33,345 nucleotides of DNA from Limnohabitans sp. (GTDB lineage: Bacteria > Pseudomonadota > Gammaproteobacteria > Burkholderiales > Burkholderiaceae_C), in NCBI RefSeq assembly GCF_017848645.1, contig NZ_JAFEIF010000029.1:1-33345 (forward strand), in the 5' to 3' direction. Shown one piece after another: positions 10,211 to 19,785 of this stretch. The position numbers and the translations under genes were made by a program. The first letter of the stretch is position 1. Each line of letters begins with the position of its first letter. The notes under the pieces were generated by a model that was not told where the DNA came from, did not search any database, and saw only the letters and a program-made list of their open reading frames with translations.

Positions 10211-10543
10211 TTACTTCATCGTGCCTTTGGGCAAGACTTGAATCACAGCGCTGCGCTGCATTTGCACTTCCACGCCCGTGGCCAGCTCGACGCCCACGTA
10301 GGCGTCACCCAGCTTGCTCACTTTGCCCACAAAGCCGCCAGCGGTCACGACTTCGTCGCCCTTGGCCAGGGCGTCGATCATGGCGCGGTGCTCTTTTTGC
10401 TTTTTCATCTGGGGGCGGATCATCACGAAATACAGCACCACAAACATCAGCAGCAGCGGCAGCATGCTCATCAGGGTGGATTGCATGTCGCCACCAGCGG
10501 CAGCAGCAGGGGCGGTTTGGGCAAAAGCAGAAGAAATGAACAT
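10211..10543 (-). CDS. yajC: Preprotein translocase subunit YajC
   Basis: A 110-residue small inner-membrane protein that associates with SecDF. It has a short N-terminus (MFISSAFAQ), one membrane helix ([16 protein letters not shown], residues ~28-43), then the typical [21 protein letters not shown] segment and a small cytoplasmic beta domain ([14 protein letters not shown]). The start at 10543 is chosen for the GGAG ribosome site about 9 bases upstream and for normal family length; the longer open frame upstream is not credible. Gene order yajC-secD-secF is the usual bacterial order. A terminator-like hairpin separates it from secD. Confidence 0.96.
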   Translation of the reverse strand: MFISSAFAQTAPAAAAGGDMQSTLMSMLPLLLMFVVLYFVMIRPQMKKQKEHRAMIDALAKGDEVVTAGGFVGKVSKLGDAYVGVELATGVEVQMQRSAVIQVLPKGTMK

Positions 10544-10729
10544 GGAAACTCCACTGAAGGTCAAATTCGGGTTGTGCGGATGACGCTTGGGCGTCCTGCG
10601 GGCGAAGCCGCCATTGTATGCGGCGCTATGATCGTCCCCAAAAGCCCCGGCCACACGGGGTCAGACCCTCAAATTGGCCCCCAAGTGGGGCATGCAGGGC
10701 CACCCCAGACACCCCGACAGGAGACCGCC
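10544..10729. promoter_or_regulatory. Divergent intergenic region yajC / nitrile hydratase operon
   Basis: These 186 bases separate two divergent transcripts and must hold promoters for both. GC-rich inverted repeats are visible, for example GCCCC-caagt-GGGGC around 10679-10693. I cannot assign a specific promoter or regulator. Confidence 0.4.
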
Positions 10730-11395
10730 ATGTCAGCTGACCACCCTCATGCCCCTCCCCACAATCATGACCATGCCCATGACCACGCGCACAGCACCCT
10801 GGGCGAGATGGACCTGCGCGTGCGCGCCCTGGAAACCCTGCTGACACAAAAAGGCTACCTCGACCCCGCCGCCGTGGACCGGATCATCGAAACCTATGAA
10901 GTGCATGTGGGCCCGCACAACGGCGCCAAAGTGGTGGCCCGCGCTTGGGCCGACCCCACTTTCAGAGACTGGCTGCTCAACGACGCCACTGCCGCCATCG
11001 CCTCGATGGACTACACAGGCCGCCAGGGCGAGCACATGGTGGCCGTGCCCAACACCCCCGACACGCACAACATGGTGGTCTGCACCCTGTGCAGCTGCTA
11101 CCCCTGGCCCGTGCTGGGCCTGCCCCCGGTTTGGTACAAAAGCGCGGCTTACCGCTCGCGCGCCGTGATCGAGCCGCGTGCCGTGCTGGCCGATTTCGGC
11201 GTCACCCTGCCGCCGGGCCAAAACATCCGGGTCTGGGACTCCACCGCCGAAGTGCGCTACCTGGTGCTGCCCGAGCGCCCCGCAGGCACCGAGGGCTGGA
11301 GCCAGGAGCAACTGGCCACCTTGGTCACCCGCGACGCCATGATTGGCACCGGTTTGGCCCTGAACCCCCAAGACATTGCCAAGGAGGCCCCATGA
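10730..11395 (+). CDS. Cobalt-type nitrile hydratase subunit alpha
   Basis: A 221-residue alpha subunit of the enzyme that hydrates nitriles to amides; it carries the metal site in the alpha-beta complex. The metal motif VCTLCSC is at residues 117-123. Thr at the second place is the mark of the cobalt (non-corrin) class, whereas iron enzymes have Ser. The following [15 protein letters not shown] segment is typical of the family. The N-terminus is strikingly His-rich: eight His in residues 5-21. Start: ATG with an AGGAGA ribosome site. Its stop overlaps the beta-subunit start as ATGA, so translation is coupled. No amidase gene is nearby to use the amide product. Confidence 0.95.
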   Translation: MSADHPHAPPHNHDHAHDHAHSTLGEMDLRVRALETLLTQKGYLDPAAVDRIIETYEVHVGPHNGAKVVARAWADPTFRDWLLNDATAAIASMDYTGRQGEHMVAVPNTPDTHNMVVCTLCSCYPWPVLGLPPVWYKSAAYRSRAVIEPRAVLADFGVTLPPGQNIRVWDSTAEVRYLVLPERPAGTEGWSQEQLATLVTRDAMIGTGLALNPQDIAKEAP

Positions 11396-12081
11396 ACGGC
11401 GTGCACGACATGGGTGGCCTGCAAGGCTACGGCCCGGTTCTCATCGAAGCCAACGAGCCGCTGTTTCATGGCGAGTGGGAGCGCCGCGCCTTGGGCGTGA
11501 CGGTGGCCATGGGTGCCAGCGGCCTGTGGAACATCGACCTGGCCCGCTCGGCCCGCGAATCTTTGCCCCCGCTGGACTATGTGCAAGGCCCTTACTACGC
11601 CATCTGGACCAAGGCCCTGCAAAACATGCTGATCGAGCGCGGCCTGATCACCGCCGAAGAGCTGGCCCAAGGCCAGCCCCTCACGCCCCCGGTGGCCGGT
11701 GTTCGCGTGCTCCAAGCAGCCCAGGTGGACGCAGCCTTGGCCAAAGGCAGCCCGGCCGACCGCCCCAGCACCCAAGCGCCACGCTTTGCCGTGGGCCAAC
11801 GCGTGCGCGCCCTGAATCTGAACCCGCAAGGCCACACCCGGCTGCCCCGTTATGTGCGTGGCCATGTGGGCACCGTGGTGCTGCACCACGGCAGCCACGT
11901 TTTGCCCGACAAACATGTGAACCAGATGCTGCCGCCTTTTGACGGCACGGCCGAACACCTCTACACCGTGGTGTTTGACGGCACCGAACTGTGGGGCCCG
12001 CAAGCCGAAGCCGGGCACCAAGTGAGCGTGGACGCTTGGGAGTCTTATTTAGAACCTGCATCAGAGGCAGCACCTGAATGA
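11392..12081 (+). CDS. Nitrile hydratase subunit beta
   Basis: A 229-residue partner of the alpha subunit. It starts with the family signature [16 protein letters not shown]. The N-terminal helical half includes [20 protein letters not shown], and the C-terminal SH3-like barrel includes [31 protein letters not shown] and ends in VFDGTELWG. Length is normal. It overlaps alpha by ATGA at 11392 and the downstream activator gene by ATGA at 12078. Alpha-beta-activator is the usual order for cobalt-type operons. Confidence 0.95.
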   Translation: MNGVHDMGGLQGYGPVLIEANEPLFHGEWERRALGVTVAMGASGLWNIDLARSARESLPPLDYVQGPYYAIWTKALQNMLIERGLITAEELAQGQPLTPPVAGVRVLQAAQVDAALAKGSPADRPSTQAPRFAVGQRVRALNLNPQGHTRLPRYVRGHVGTVVLHHGSHVLPDKHVNQMLPPFDGTAEHLYTVVFDGTELWGPQAEAGHQVSVDAWESYLEPASEAAPE

Positions 12082-12455
12082 CCACCACCCTGAACGATCT
12101 GGCCCAAGCCTGTGGCGACGGCTTTCCCATGCCCCCCACGGCCAACAACGGGGCGGTGTTTGAAGAACCCTGGCAGGCCCACGCCTTCGCCATGACCTTG
12201 CAGCTGCACGAAAAAGGCGTCTTTTCGTGGCCGCAGTGGGCCGATGCCCTGACCCGCGAAATCCGCGCTGGCCAAACACGGGGCGAAGCCGATGACGGCA
12301 GCCTCTACTACACCCACTGGCTCAACGCGCTGGAGCAGCTCGTCATCGAGCGCCACCTGGGCACACCCGATGAAATCCACGACCTGGAACACGCCTGGGC
12401 CGACGCTGCCGAGCGCACCCCGCACGGCCAGCCTATTGTGTTGAACGCTGAATAA
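12078..12455 (+). CDS. Nitrile hydratase accessory (activator) protein
   Basis: A 125-residue protein of the nitrile hydratase accessory family. In cobalt-type enzymes this protein binds alpha and is needed for cobalt insertion and cysteine oxidation by subunit swapping (family knowledge). Visible features are the N-terminal FEEPWQAHAFAMTLQLHEKGVF segment, SWPQWADALTREI, and SLYYTHWLNALEQLVIE, all shared with beta-subunit N-domains. It overlaps beta by four bases, so all three nitrile hydratase proteins are probably made from one message. Confidence 0.92.
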   Translation: MTTTLNDLAQACGDGFPMPPTANNGAVFEEPWQAHAFAMTLQLHEKGVFSWPQWADALTREIRAGQTRGEADDGSLYYTHWLNALEQLVIERHLGTPDEIHDLEHAWADAAERTPHGQPIVLNAE

Positions 12456-12466
12456 AGAGGCCTTGT

Positions 12467-13345
12467 TTGAATCTTCGTTTGTGGGCCATGCTGGCCTTGA
12501 TGGGCAGTTTGTTGTCCCTGGCATTCGGCACCTCGTTTGCCAAGAGTTTGTTCCCGGCCTTGGGGGCCGAGGGCACCACCGCTTACCGCATCGTGTTTGC
12601 CATGCTCATGCTCATGGCCGTGTTCAGGCCCTGGCGCAGAAAGTGGGTGTGGGCCGATGCGCTGCCGCTGGGCCTGTACGGCATCACGCTGGGTGTGATG
12701 AACCTGCTGTTTTACAGCTCGATCAAGACCATCCCCTTCGGCGTGGCGATCGCCATCGAGTTCACCGGGCCGCTGGCCGTGGCCGTCTGGACCTCCAAAA
12801 AAGCCAGCGACTGGCTGTGGGTCACGCTGGCCATCGTGGGCTTGGCCTTGCTGCTGCCCCTGCCCGGGGGCGATGCAGCCACGGCGCTCGACCCGATGGG
12901 CATGTTCTTCGCCTTCACGGCGGGCATTTGCTGGGCGCTGTACATTGTGTTTGGCCAGCGCGTGGCCCTGCGCTACGGTGCCATGGCCACGCCCATGGGC
13001 ATGCTCGCTGCCGCCTTGGTGGTGGCCCCCATTGGCGTGTGGCATGCGGGCAGCGCCTTGCTCAATCCGCAATGGCTGCTGGCCGGGCTGGCAGTGGCTT
13101 TGTTGTCCAGCGCGATCCCCTACGCGCTCGAGATGTTCTCGCTCAACCACTTGCCCAAAAACACCTTCAGCATCCTGCTCAGCCTGGAGCCCGCCGTGGG
13201 CGCCTTGGCCGGGTGGCTGGTGCTGGCCGAACACCTGACGCCTGCGCAAGGCCTGGCCATTGCGCTGGTCATGGCCGCATCCATGGGCACGGCCTGGTCG
13301 GCCGGTCAGGACAAGCGCGTCACGCCCGGCAGCGGGCAGGCATAA
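12467..13345 (+). CDS. EamA-family inner-membrane exporter (RhtA-like)
   Basis: A 292-residue drug/metabolite-transporter superfamily protein with about ten membrane helices in two EamA halves; the second half begins near residue 143 (MGMFFAFTAGICWALYIVFGQ). IKTIPFGVAIAIEFTGPLAVA and LNHLPKNTFSILLSLEPAVGALAGWLVLAE resemble the threonine/homoserine exporter RhtA; the substrate is not determined. I chose the TTG at 12467 because AGAGG lies six bases upstream and the first helix starts at once; an ATG at 12488 is the alternative. It begins 11 bases after the nitrile hydratase activator and may share its transcript. Its 3' end overlaps the oxyR 3' end by 40 bases. Confidence 0.88.
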   Translation: MNLRLWAMLALMGSLLSLAFGTSFAKSLFPALGAEGTTAYRIVFAMLMLMAVFRPWRRKWVWADALPLGLYGITLGVMNLLFYSSIKTIPFGVAIAIEFTGPLAVAVWTSKKASDWLWVTLAIVGLALLLPLPGGDAATALDPMGMFFAFTAGICWALYIVFGQRVALRYGAMATPMGMLAAALVVAPIGVWHAGSALLNPQWLLAGLAVALLSSAIPYALEMFSLNHLPKNTFSILLSLEPAVGALAGWLVLAEHLTPAQGLAIALVMAASMGTAWSAGQDKRVTPGSGQA

Positions 13346-14268
13346 ATGGCGTTGCGCATGGCGGCAATTGCCTCGTAGCGCGTGTAGCTGCGCCGCCAGG
13401 CCAGCACCACGCGGCGGGTCGGGGGCTTGCCGCCGGCCGGGTCCACGATGGGCAGGTAGCGCACGGGCGCATCGTGCCGCCCGCCCGAGCGCTTGATCAC
13501 AGGCTTGAGTTCGGGCACCGACATGCGCGGCACCAGCGTCACGCCCATGCCTGCGGCCACCATGTGCTTGATGGTCTCGAGTGACGAGCCCTCAAAGGTC
13601 TTGCGGATGCCGTCGGTTTGGCTGGCGTAGCGGGCAAACTCCGGACACACCTCCAGCACATGGTCGCGAAAGCAATGGCCCGTGCCCAGCAGCAGCATGG
13701 TTTCGTTCTTTAATTGCTCGGGCGTGATGAACGCCTCTTTGGCCAGCGGGTGGTTCAGCGGCAGGGCGGCCATGAAGGTCTCGTCGTACAAAGGCGCCAC
13801 CGCCAGGCCCGACTCTGGAAAAGGCTCGGCCAGGATGGCGCAGTCGATCTCGCCCGTGCGCAGCATCTCCAGCAGGCGCACGGTGAAGTTTTCTTGCAGC
13901 ATCAGCGGCATCTGCGGCAGGTCGGTGATGATCTGGCGCACCAGATCGGGCAGCAAGTACGGCCCGATGGTGTAGATCACGCCCAGCCGCATGGTGCCGG
14001 CCAGCGGGTCTTTGCCGCGCTTGGCAATTTCCTTGATCTCGGCGGCTTGCTCCAGCACGCTTTGCGCCTGGCGCACGATCTCCTCGCCCAGCGTGGTGAC
14101 CGAGACCTCGCTGGCGCTGCGCTCAAACAGCTTGACCTCCAGCTCTTCTTCCAGCTTTTTGATGGCCAGCGACAGCGTGGGTTGCGACACAAAGCAGGCC
14201 TCGGCCGCTTTGCCAAAGTGCTTTTCGCGGGCCACGGCCACGATGTATTTGAGTTCGGTCAGGGTCAT
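13306..14268 (-). CDS. oxyR: LysR-type peroxide sensor OxyR
   Basis: A 320-residue hydrogen-peroxide-responsive transcription regulator. The N-terminal winged HTH spans residues ~1-60 (FGKAAEACFVSQPTLSLAIK), followed by the linker helix and regulatory domain. The redox cysteines are visible: GTGHCF gives Cys199 and LEVCPEF gives Cys208, the same numbers as in E. coli OxyR. The start at 14268 (MTLTELKYIV) gives this exact numbering; the frame upstream to 14502 lies inside recG. It begins 16 bases after the recG stop, so recG-oxyR is a likely operon. The 3' end overlaps the convergent exporter gene by 40 bases with no terminator between them. Confidence 0.96.
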   Translation of the reverse strand: MTLTELKYIVAVAREKHFGKAAEACFVSQPTLSLAIKKLEEELEVKLFERSASEVSVTTLGEEIVRQAQSVLEQAAEIKEIAKRGKDPLAGTMRLGVIYTIGPYLLPDLVRQIITDLPQMPLMLQENFTVRLLEMLRTGEIDCAILAEPFPESGLAVAPLYDETFMAALPLNHPLAKEAFITPEQLKNETMLLLGTGHCFRDHVLEVCPEFARYASQTDGIRKTFEGSSLETIKHMVAAGMGVTLVPRMSVPELKPVIKRSGGRHDAPVRYLPIVDPAGGKPPTRRVVLAWRRSYTRYEAIAAMRNAIYACPLPGVTRLS

Positions 14269-14284
14269 GTGGGCTATTTGAACA

Positions 14285-16354
14285 TCAAGCTTTGAGGTAT
14301 TCGGATTTTCCGCCCAACCAGCGGCCAATGTGCCGCTCGGCCAGCTGCGGGTGCTGGTCCAGCATGGGTGGCGCCAGGGCTCGCGCCCAGTCCAGCAAAT
14401 GGCTGTCGGTCTCCAGATCGGCAAAACGCAGCAAAGGCGCGCCCGATTGGCGCGCCCCCAAAAACTCGCCCGGCCCGCGAATCTCCAAATCGCGCCGGGC
14501 AATCTCGAAACCGTCGTTCGTCTCCACCATGGCGCGCAGGCGCTCGCGGGCGGTTTCGCTCAGGCGTCCGCCCTCGGGCGTACCGTACAGCAGCACACAG
14601 GCCGACGCCGCGGCTCCGCGCCCCACCCGGCCGCGCAGCTGGTGCAGCTGACTCAGGCCAAAGCGCTCGGCATGCTCGATCACCATGAGCGACGCATTGG
14701 GCACGTCCACCCCCACCTCGATCACCGTGGTGCTGACCAGCACACCCATCACGCCTGCGGTGAAGAGCTCCATCACCGCCTTTTTCTCGGCCACGGGCAT
14801 GCGCGAGTGCAGCAGGCCCACCATCACGCCCGGCAGCGCTTCGCTCAGGTCGGCATGGGTTTGGGTGGCGTTGGTCAGGTCCAGCGCTTCGCTTTCTTCA
14901 ATGAGCGGGCACACCCAATACACCTGCCGCCCCTGCTGAATCTGCGCCCCAATGCGCTCGACCACCTCGTGGCGGCGGTGGTCCGACACCACCCGGGTCA
15001 CGATGGGCGTGCGCCCGGGCGGCAGCTCGTCAATCACCGACACATCCAGGTCCGCGTAATAGCTCATGGCCAGCGTGCGCGGAATGGGCGTGGCCGTCAT
15101 CATCAGCATGTGCGGCTCCATGCCGGGGGCTTGCATCTTGCCGCGCAGGGCCAGGCGTTGGGCCACACCAAAGCGGTGCTGCTCGTCGATCACGGCCAGC
15201 GCCAGGTTTTTGAACTTGACGTGCTCCTGAATCACCGCGTGTGTGCCCACCACCAGCGCGGCCTCGCCCGATTCGATCAGCGCCAGCATGACGGCGCGTT
15301 CTTTCTTCTTCTGGCTGCCAATCAGCCAGGCCACTTTCACGCCCAGCGGCTCCAGCCAGCCCACCAATTTTGCAAAGTGCTGGGTGGCCAAAATCTCGGT
15401 CGGCGCCATCAGCGCGCATTGCCAGCCCGCGTCAATCGCCACCATGGCCGCCAGCGCCGCCACCACCGTCTTGCCCGCGCCCACATCGCCTTGCAGCAGG
15501 CGGTGCATGGGCACGTTGCGGGCAAGGTCTTGTGCAATTTCGCGCCCCACCCGCTGCTGGGCATTCGTCAGGCCAAAGGGCAGGGCGGCCAGCAACTGGC
15601 CGGGCAAACCCTGGCCCTTGAGCTTGAGCGCCGGGGCGCGCAGCAAATCGCGCTCGCGCTTGGCCGTCAGTTGCGACAGCTGCTGCGCCAGCAACTCCTC
15701 GCATTTGAGGCGCACCCAGGCCGGGTGGCTGCGGTCTTCCAAAGCGGCCAGCGACACATCGGGCGTGGGGTGGTGCAAAAACTGCAGCGCATCGCGCAGC
15801 GACCAGGCCCCACGCGGGTCCGGCCAGGGCACACCCGGGGGCAAGGTCTCGCTCAGGTCGGCATGGTTCAGCCCGGTGATCACGGCGCGGCGCAAATAGG
15901 CTTGGGCCAGCCCGGCCACGGTGGAATACACCGGGGTCAGGGCCTCCGCCAGGTTGCCGCCCGCTGCCTTGAAAGTGGGGTGCATCATGGTCAGCCCCAT
16001 GAAGCCGCCCTTGACCTCGCCCCGCGCGCGTATGCGGTTGCCCACCGCCAGCGCCTTTTGGTGCGAGGGGTAGAAGCTGAAAAACCGCATCACGCAGGTG
16101 TCCGAGCCGTCGTCCACCGTCACGAGCAGCTGGCGGCGCGGGCGCTGCGTGATCTCGCAGGCCGTCACGGTGGCCTCTATTTGTGCGGTATCGCCCTCGC
16201 GCACATCGCGCAGCTTGACGATGCGGGTCTCGTCCTCGTAGCGCAGCGGCAGGTGCAGCGCCAAATCGATGTCGCGCTTGAGCCCCAGCTTGATCAGCGC
16301 CTTTTGGGGGGCGCTGAGCGTCTTGGCGGCAGGCGAGTGGGCAATGTCTGGCAT
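14285..16354 (-). CDS. recG: ATP-dependent DNA helicase RecG
   Basis: A 689-residue branch-migration helicase for stalled replication forks and recombination intermediates. An N-terminal wedge/OB domain (about residues 50-150) comes first. Walker A GDVGAGKT is at 289-296, the DExH-type motif DEQH at 391-394, and motif III reads MTATPIPRT. The C-terminal helicase half includes TTVIEVGVDVPNASLMVIEH and QLHQLRGRVGRG. The TRG-like end region GPGEFLGARQSG is present. The start is at MPDIAHSPAAK (16354), which suits family length; the open frame further upstream lacks similarity to RecG. oxyR follows after 16 bases. Confidence 0.97.
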   Translation of the reverse strand: MPDIAHSPAAKTLSAPQKALIKLGLKRDIDLALHLPLRYEDETRIVKLRDVREGDTAQIEATVTACEITQRPRRQLLVTVDDGSDTCVMRFFSFYPSHQKALAVGNRIRARGEVKGGFMGLTMMHPTFKAAGGNLAEALTPVYSTVAGLAQAYLRRAVITGLNHADLSETLPPGVPWPDPRGAWSLRDALQFLHHPTPDVSLAALEDRSHPAWVRLKCEELLAQQLSQLTAKRERDLLRAPALKLKGQGLPGQLLAALPFGLTNAQQRVGREIAQDLARNVPMHRLLQGDVGAGKTVVAALAAMVAIDAGWQCALMAPTEILATQHFAKLVGWLEPLGVKVAWLIGSQKKKERAVMLALIESGEAALVVGTHAVIQEHVKFKNLALAVIDEQHRFGVAQRLALRGKMQAPGMEPHMLMMTATPIPRTLAMSYYADLDVSVIDELPPGRTPIVTRVVSDHRRHEVVERIGAQIQQGRQVYWVCPLIEESEALDLTNATQTHADLSEALPGVMVGLLHSRMPVAEKKAVMELFTAGVMGVLVSTTVIEVGVDVPNASLMVIEHAERFGLSQLHQLRGRVGRGAAASACVLLYGTPEGGRLSETARERLRAMVETNDGFEIARRDLEIRGPGEFLGARQSGAPLLRFADLETDSHLLDWARALAPPMLDQHPQLAERHIGRWLGGKSEYLKA

Positions 16355-16460
16355 GGCCTGATTGTGCCGTGTGTGACCCGGCTTGCCACCTGCTGCAAGG
16401 CCTGCGCTGGCGCGGGGGCCCGGGATGCAGGTAACCACTCACATGCCGATTCGGGGGGGC

Positions 16461-16868
16461 TCAGGGTTTGACTTGACGCGCCAAAGTCAGCGCCGTGACC
16501 ACATCGCGCACGGTCTTTTTGTCCGCCATGGGCAAAGCCATGTAGCGGGCCAGCAACTCCTTGTCCACCATGTTCAAGGTGTTATCAGACACTGAGCGCT
16601 CACTGACTTCGTGGGTGGACGTGTTGGGGCCAAAGCGCAACTCGTCCGGGCTGACCTGCAACCACTCGGCCAGCACGCGCAGCTTGTCCTGGGTTGGGAT
16701 CGCTTTGCCCAGCAACCAATTGCGCGCGGTGTGGGGCGTGATGCTGCGCCCCCAATACCGAAGGTTGAATTCATTGGCCACCACGGTCGGCGAGGTGCGC
16801 ACACCACTGTCCTCCAGGGACTGGCGCAGCCGGGCAGCAAACAATTGGGTTTCTGTTGGAAGTGTCAC
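16461..16868 (-). CDS. Small helix-turn-helix regulator, unknown target
   Basis: About 135 residues from a GTG start at 16868 (MTLPTETQLFAARLRQSL). The middle holds a Cro/XRE-like DNA-binding fold: SPTVVANEFNLRYWGRSITPHTARNWLLGKAIPTQDKLRVLAEWLQVSPDELRFG. A polar linker and a short C-terminal helical segment (MVDKELLARYMALPMADKKTVRDVVTAL) follow. The frame is also open to a TTG at 16916, but that extension is AT-rich and probably promoter. GGGG immediately precedes the GTG, so the start is uncertain. The gene is divergent from adhC and could control it or itself; this is inferred from position only. Confidence 0.75.
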   Translation of the reverse strand: MTLPTETQLFAARLRQSLEDSGVRTSPTVVANEFNLRYWGRSITPHTARNWLLGKAIPTQDKLRVLAEWLQVSPDELRFGPNTSTHEVSERSVSDNTLNMVDKELLARYMALPMADKKTVRDVVTALTLARQVKP

Positions 16869-19006
<2,138 letters not shown>

Positions 19007-19090
19007 GCCCGTAGGGCGGCCATTACGGCAGCGTGTGATTTAACTGGCGCGGCGTGAGTGGAATATCAATATTTGATCGATCCTGAATCT

Positions 19091-19121
19091 CATGTCGTCA
19101 AAACCCTGTTTTGGCGACATG
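19091..19121. promoter_or_regulatory. Long inverted repeat upstream of the HigA-type gene
   Basis: CATGTCGTCAAAAC (19091-19104) and GTTTTGGCGACATG (19108-19121) are inverted copies with one mismatch and a 3-base spacer. No T-run follows on either side, so it is not a typical intrinsic terminator. It lies 120 bases upstream of the HigA-type start and could be its operator, since such antitoxins bind palindromes near their own promoter. It could also be a 3' hairpin of the fghA message. Confidence 0.5.
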
Positions 19122-19241
19122 ACAGGGGTGACGTGTACTCGCCAAGAACATGAAGGCCTCCTCATGGTTTTCAGCGGCACGGCATGCCACCAAGGGGCTG
19201 GCCGTTTTGGGCGGGGTTGCCAAGCCTTTACGATCAACGTC

Positions 19242-19655
19242 ATGAATGCAGCCATCAACGTGAAGCACCTGCTCCTCATTTGGGAGCAGTTCCGTGCCGC
19301 AACTGACATCACCCCCATCCGGGATGAAGCGCACTACGCGCGCATGACCGAGATGCTCCAAGCCCTGCTGGATGAAACCCAAGGCGAAGAAAAGCATCCC
19401 GCGATGGGCTTGGTCGACATCGTGGGCGATTTGATCGAGGACTATGAAGCCAAGCATCAACCTCTGCCCGAAGTCGCGGGTGTGCAAGCTCTGAAATTCT
19501 TGATGGAACAACACGGACTGAAGCAAAGCGACCTCTACGAGATCGGCAGTCAAGGCGTGGTGTCCGAAATCCTGACGGGCAAGCGCGAACTCAACATTCG
19601 CCAAGTGCGCGCGCTCAGCGAACGGTTTGGCGTTTCTGCCGCGACCTTTGTGTAA
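19242..19655 (+). CDS. HigA-type antitoxin / HTH regulator without a visible toxin
   Basis: A 137-residue protein matching the COG5499 type of HigA antitoxins. The N-terminal part (LLLIWEQFRAATDITPIRDEAHYARMTEML) is followed by DIVGDLIEDYEAKHQPLPEVAGVQALKFLMEQHGLKQ and a C-terminal HTH (LYEIGSQGVVSEILTGKRELNIRQVRALSERFGV). I chose the ATG at 19242 because the longer open frame (to 19092) adds residues unlike the family. A HigB toxin is normally encoded just upstream; the 235 bases between fghA and this gene hold no HigB-like sequence in any frame I read. It may be a solitary regulator or the remnant of a broken pair. Confidence 0.82.
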   Translation: MNAAINVKHLLLIWEQFRAATDITPIRDEAHYARMTEMLQALLDETQGEEKHPAMGLVDIVGDLIEDYEAKHQPLPEVAGVQALKFLMEQHGLKQSDLYEIGSQGVVSEILTGKRELNIRQVRALSERFGVSAATFV

Positions 19656-19785
19656 GGGGCGTGGAACTCGGGCAATGCCGCGCTATGAAGGCCAAAGGAA
19701 ACCTTCGGACGCTGTAGACGACACCCACATGCAGGGCCAGCGATGCACCCGTCAATCCGCCCCGCTTTGCAGCCCAAACACAATG

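Noticed and set aside
14330..16471. 713-codon plus-strand open frame opposite recG
   Set aside because: RecG motifs are complete on the minus strand; the opposite frame has biased composition and no recognisable domain.
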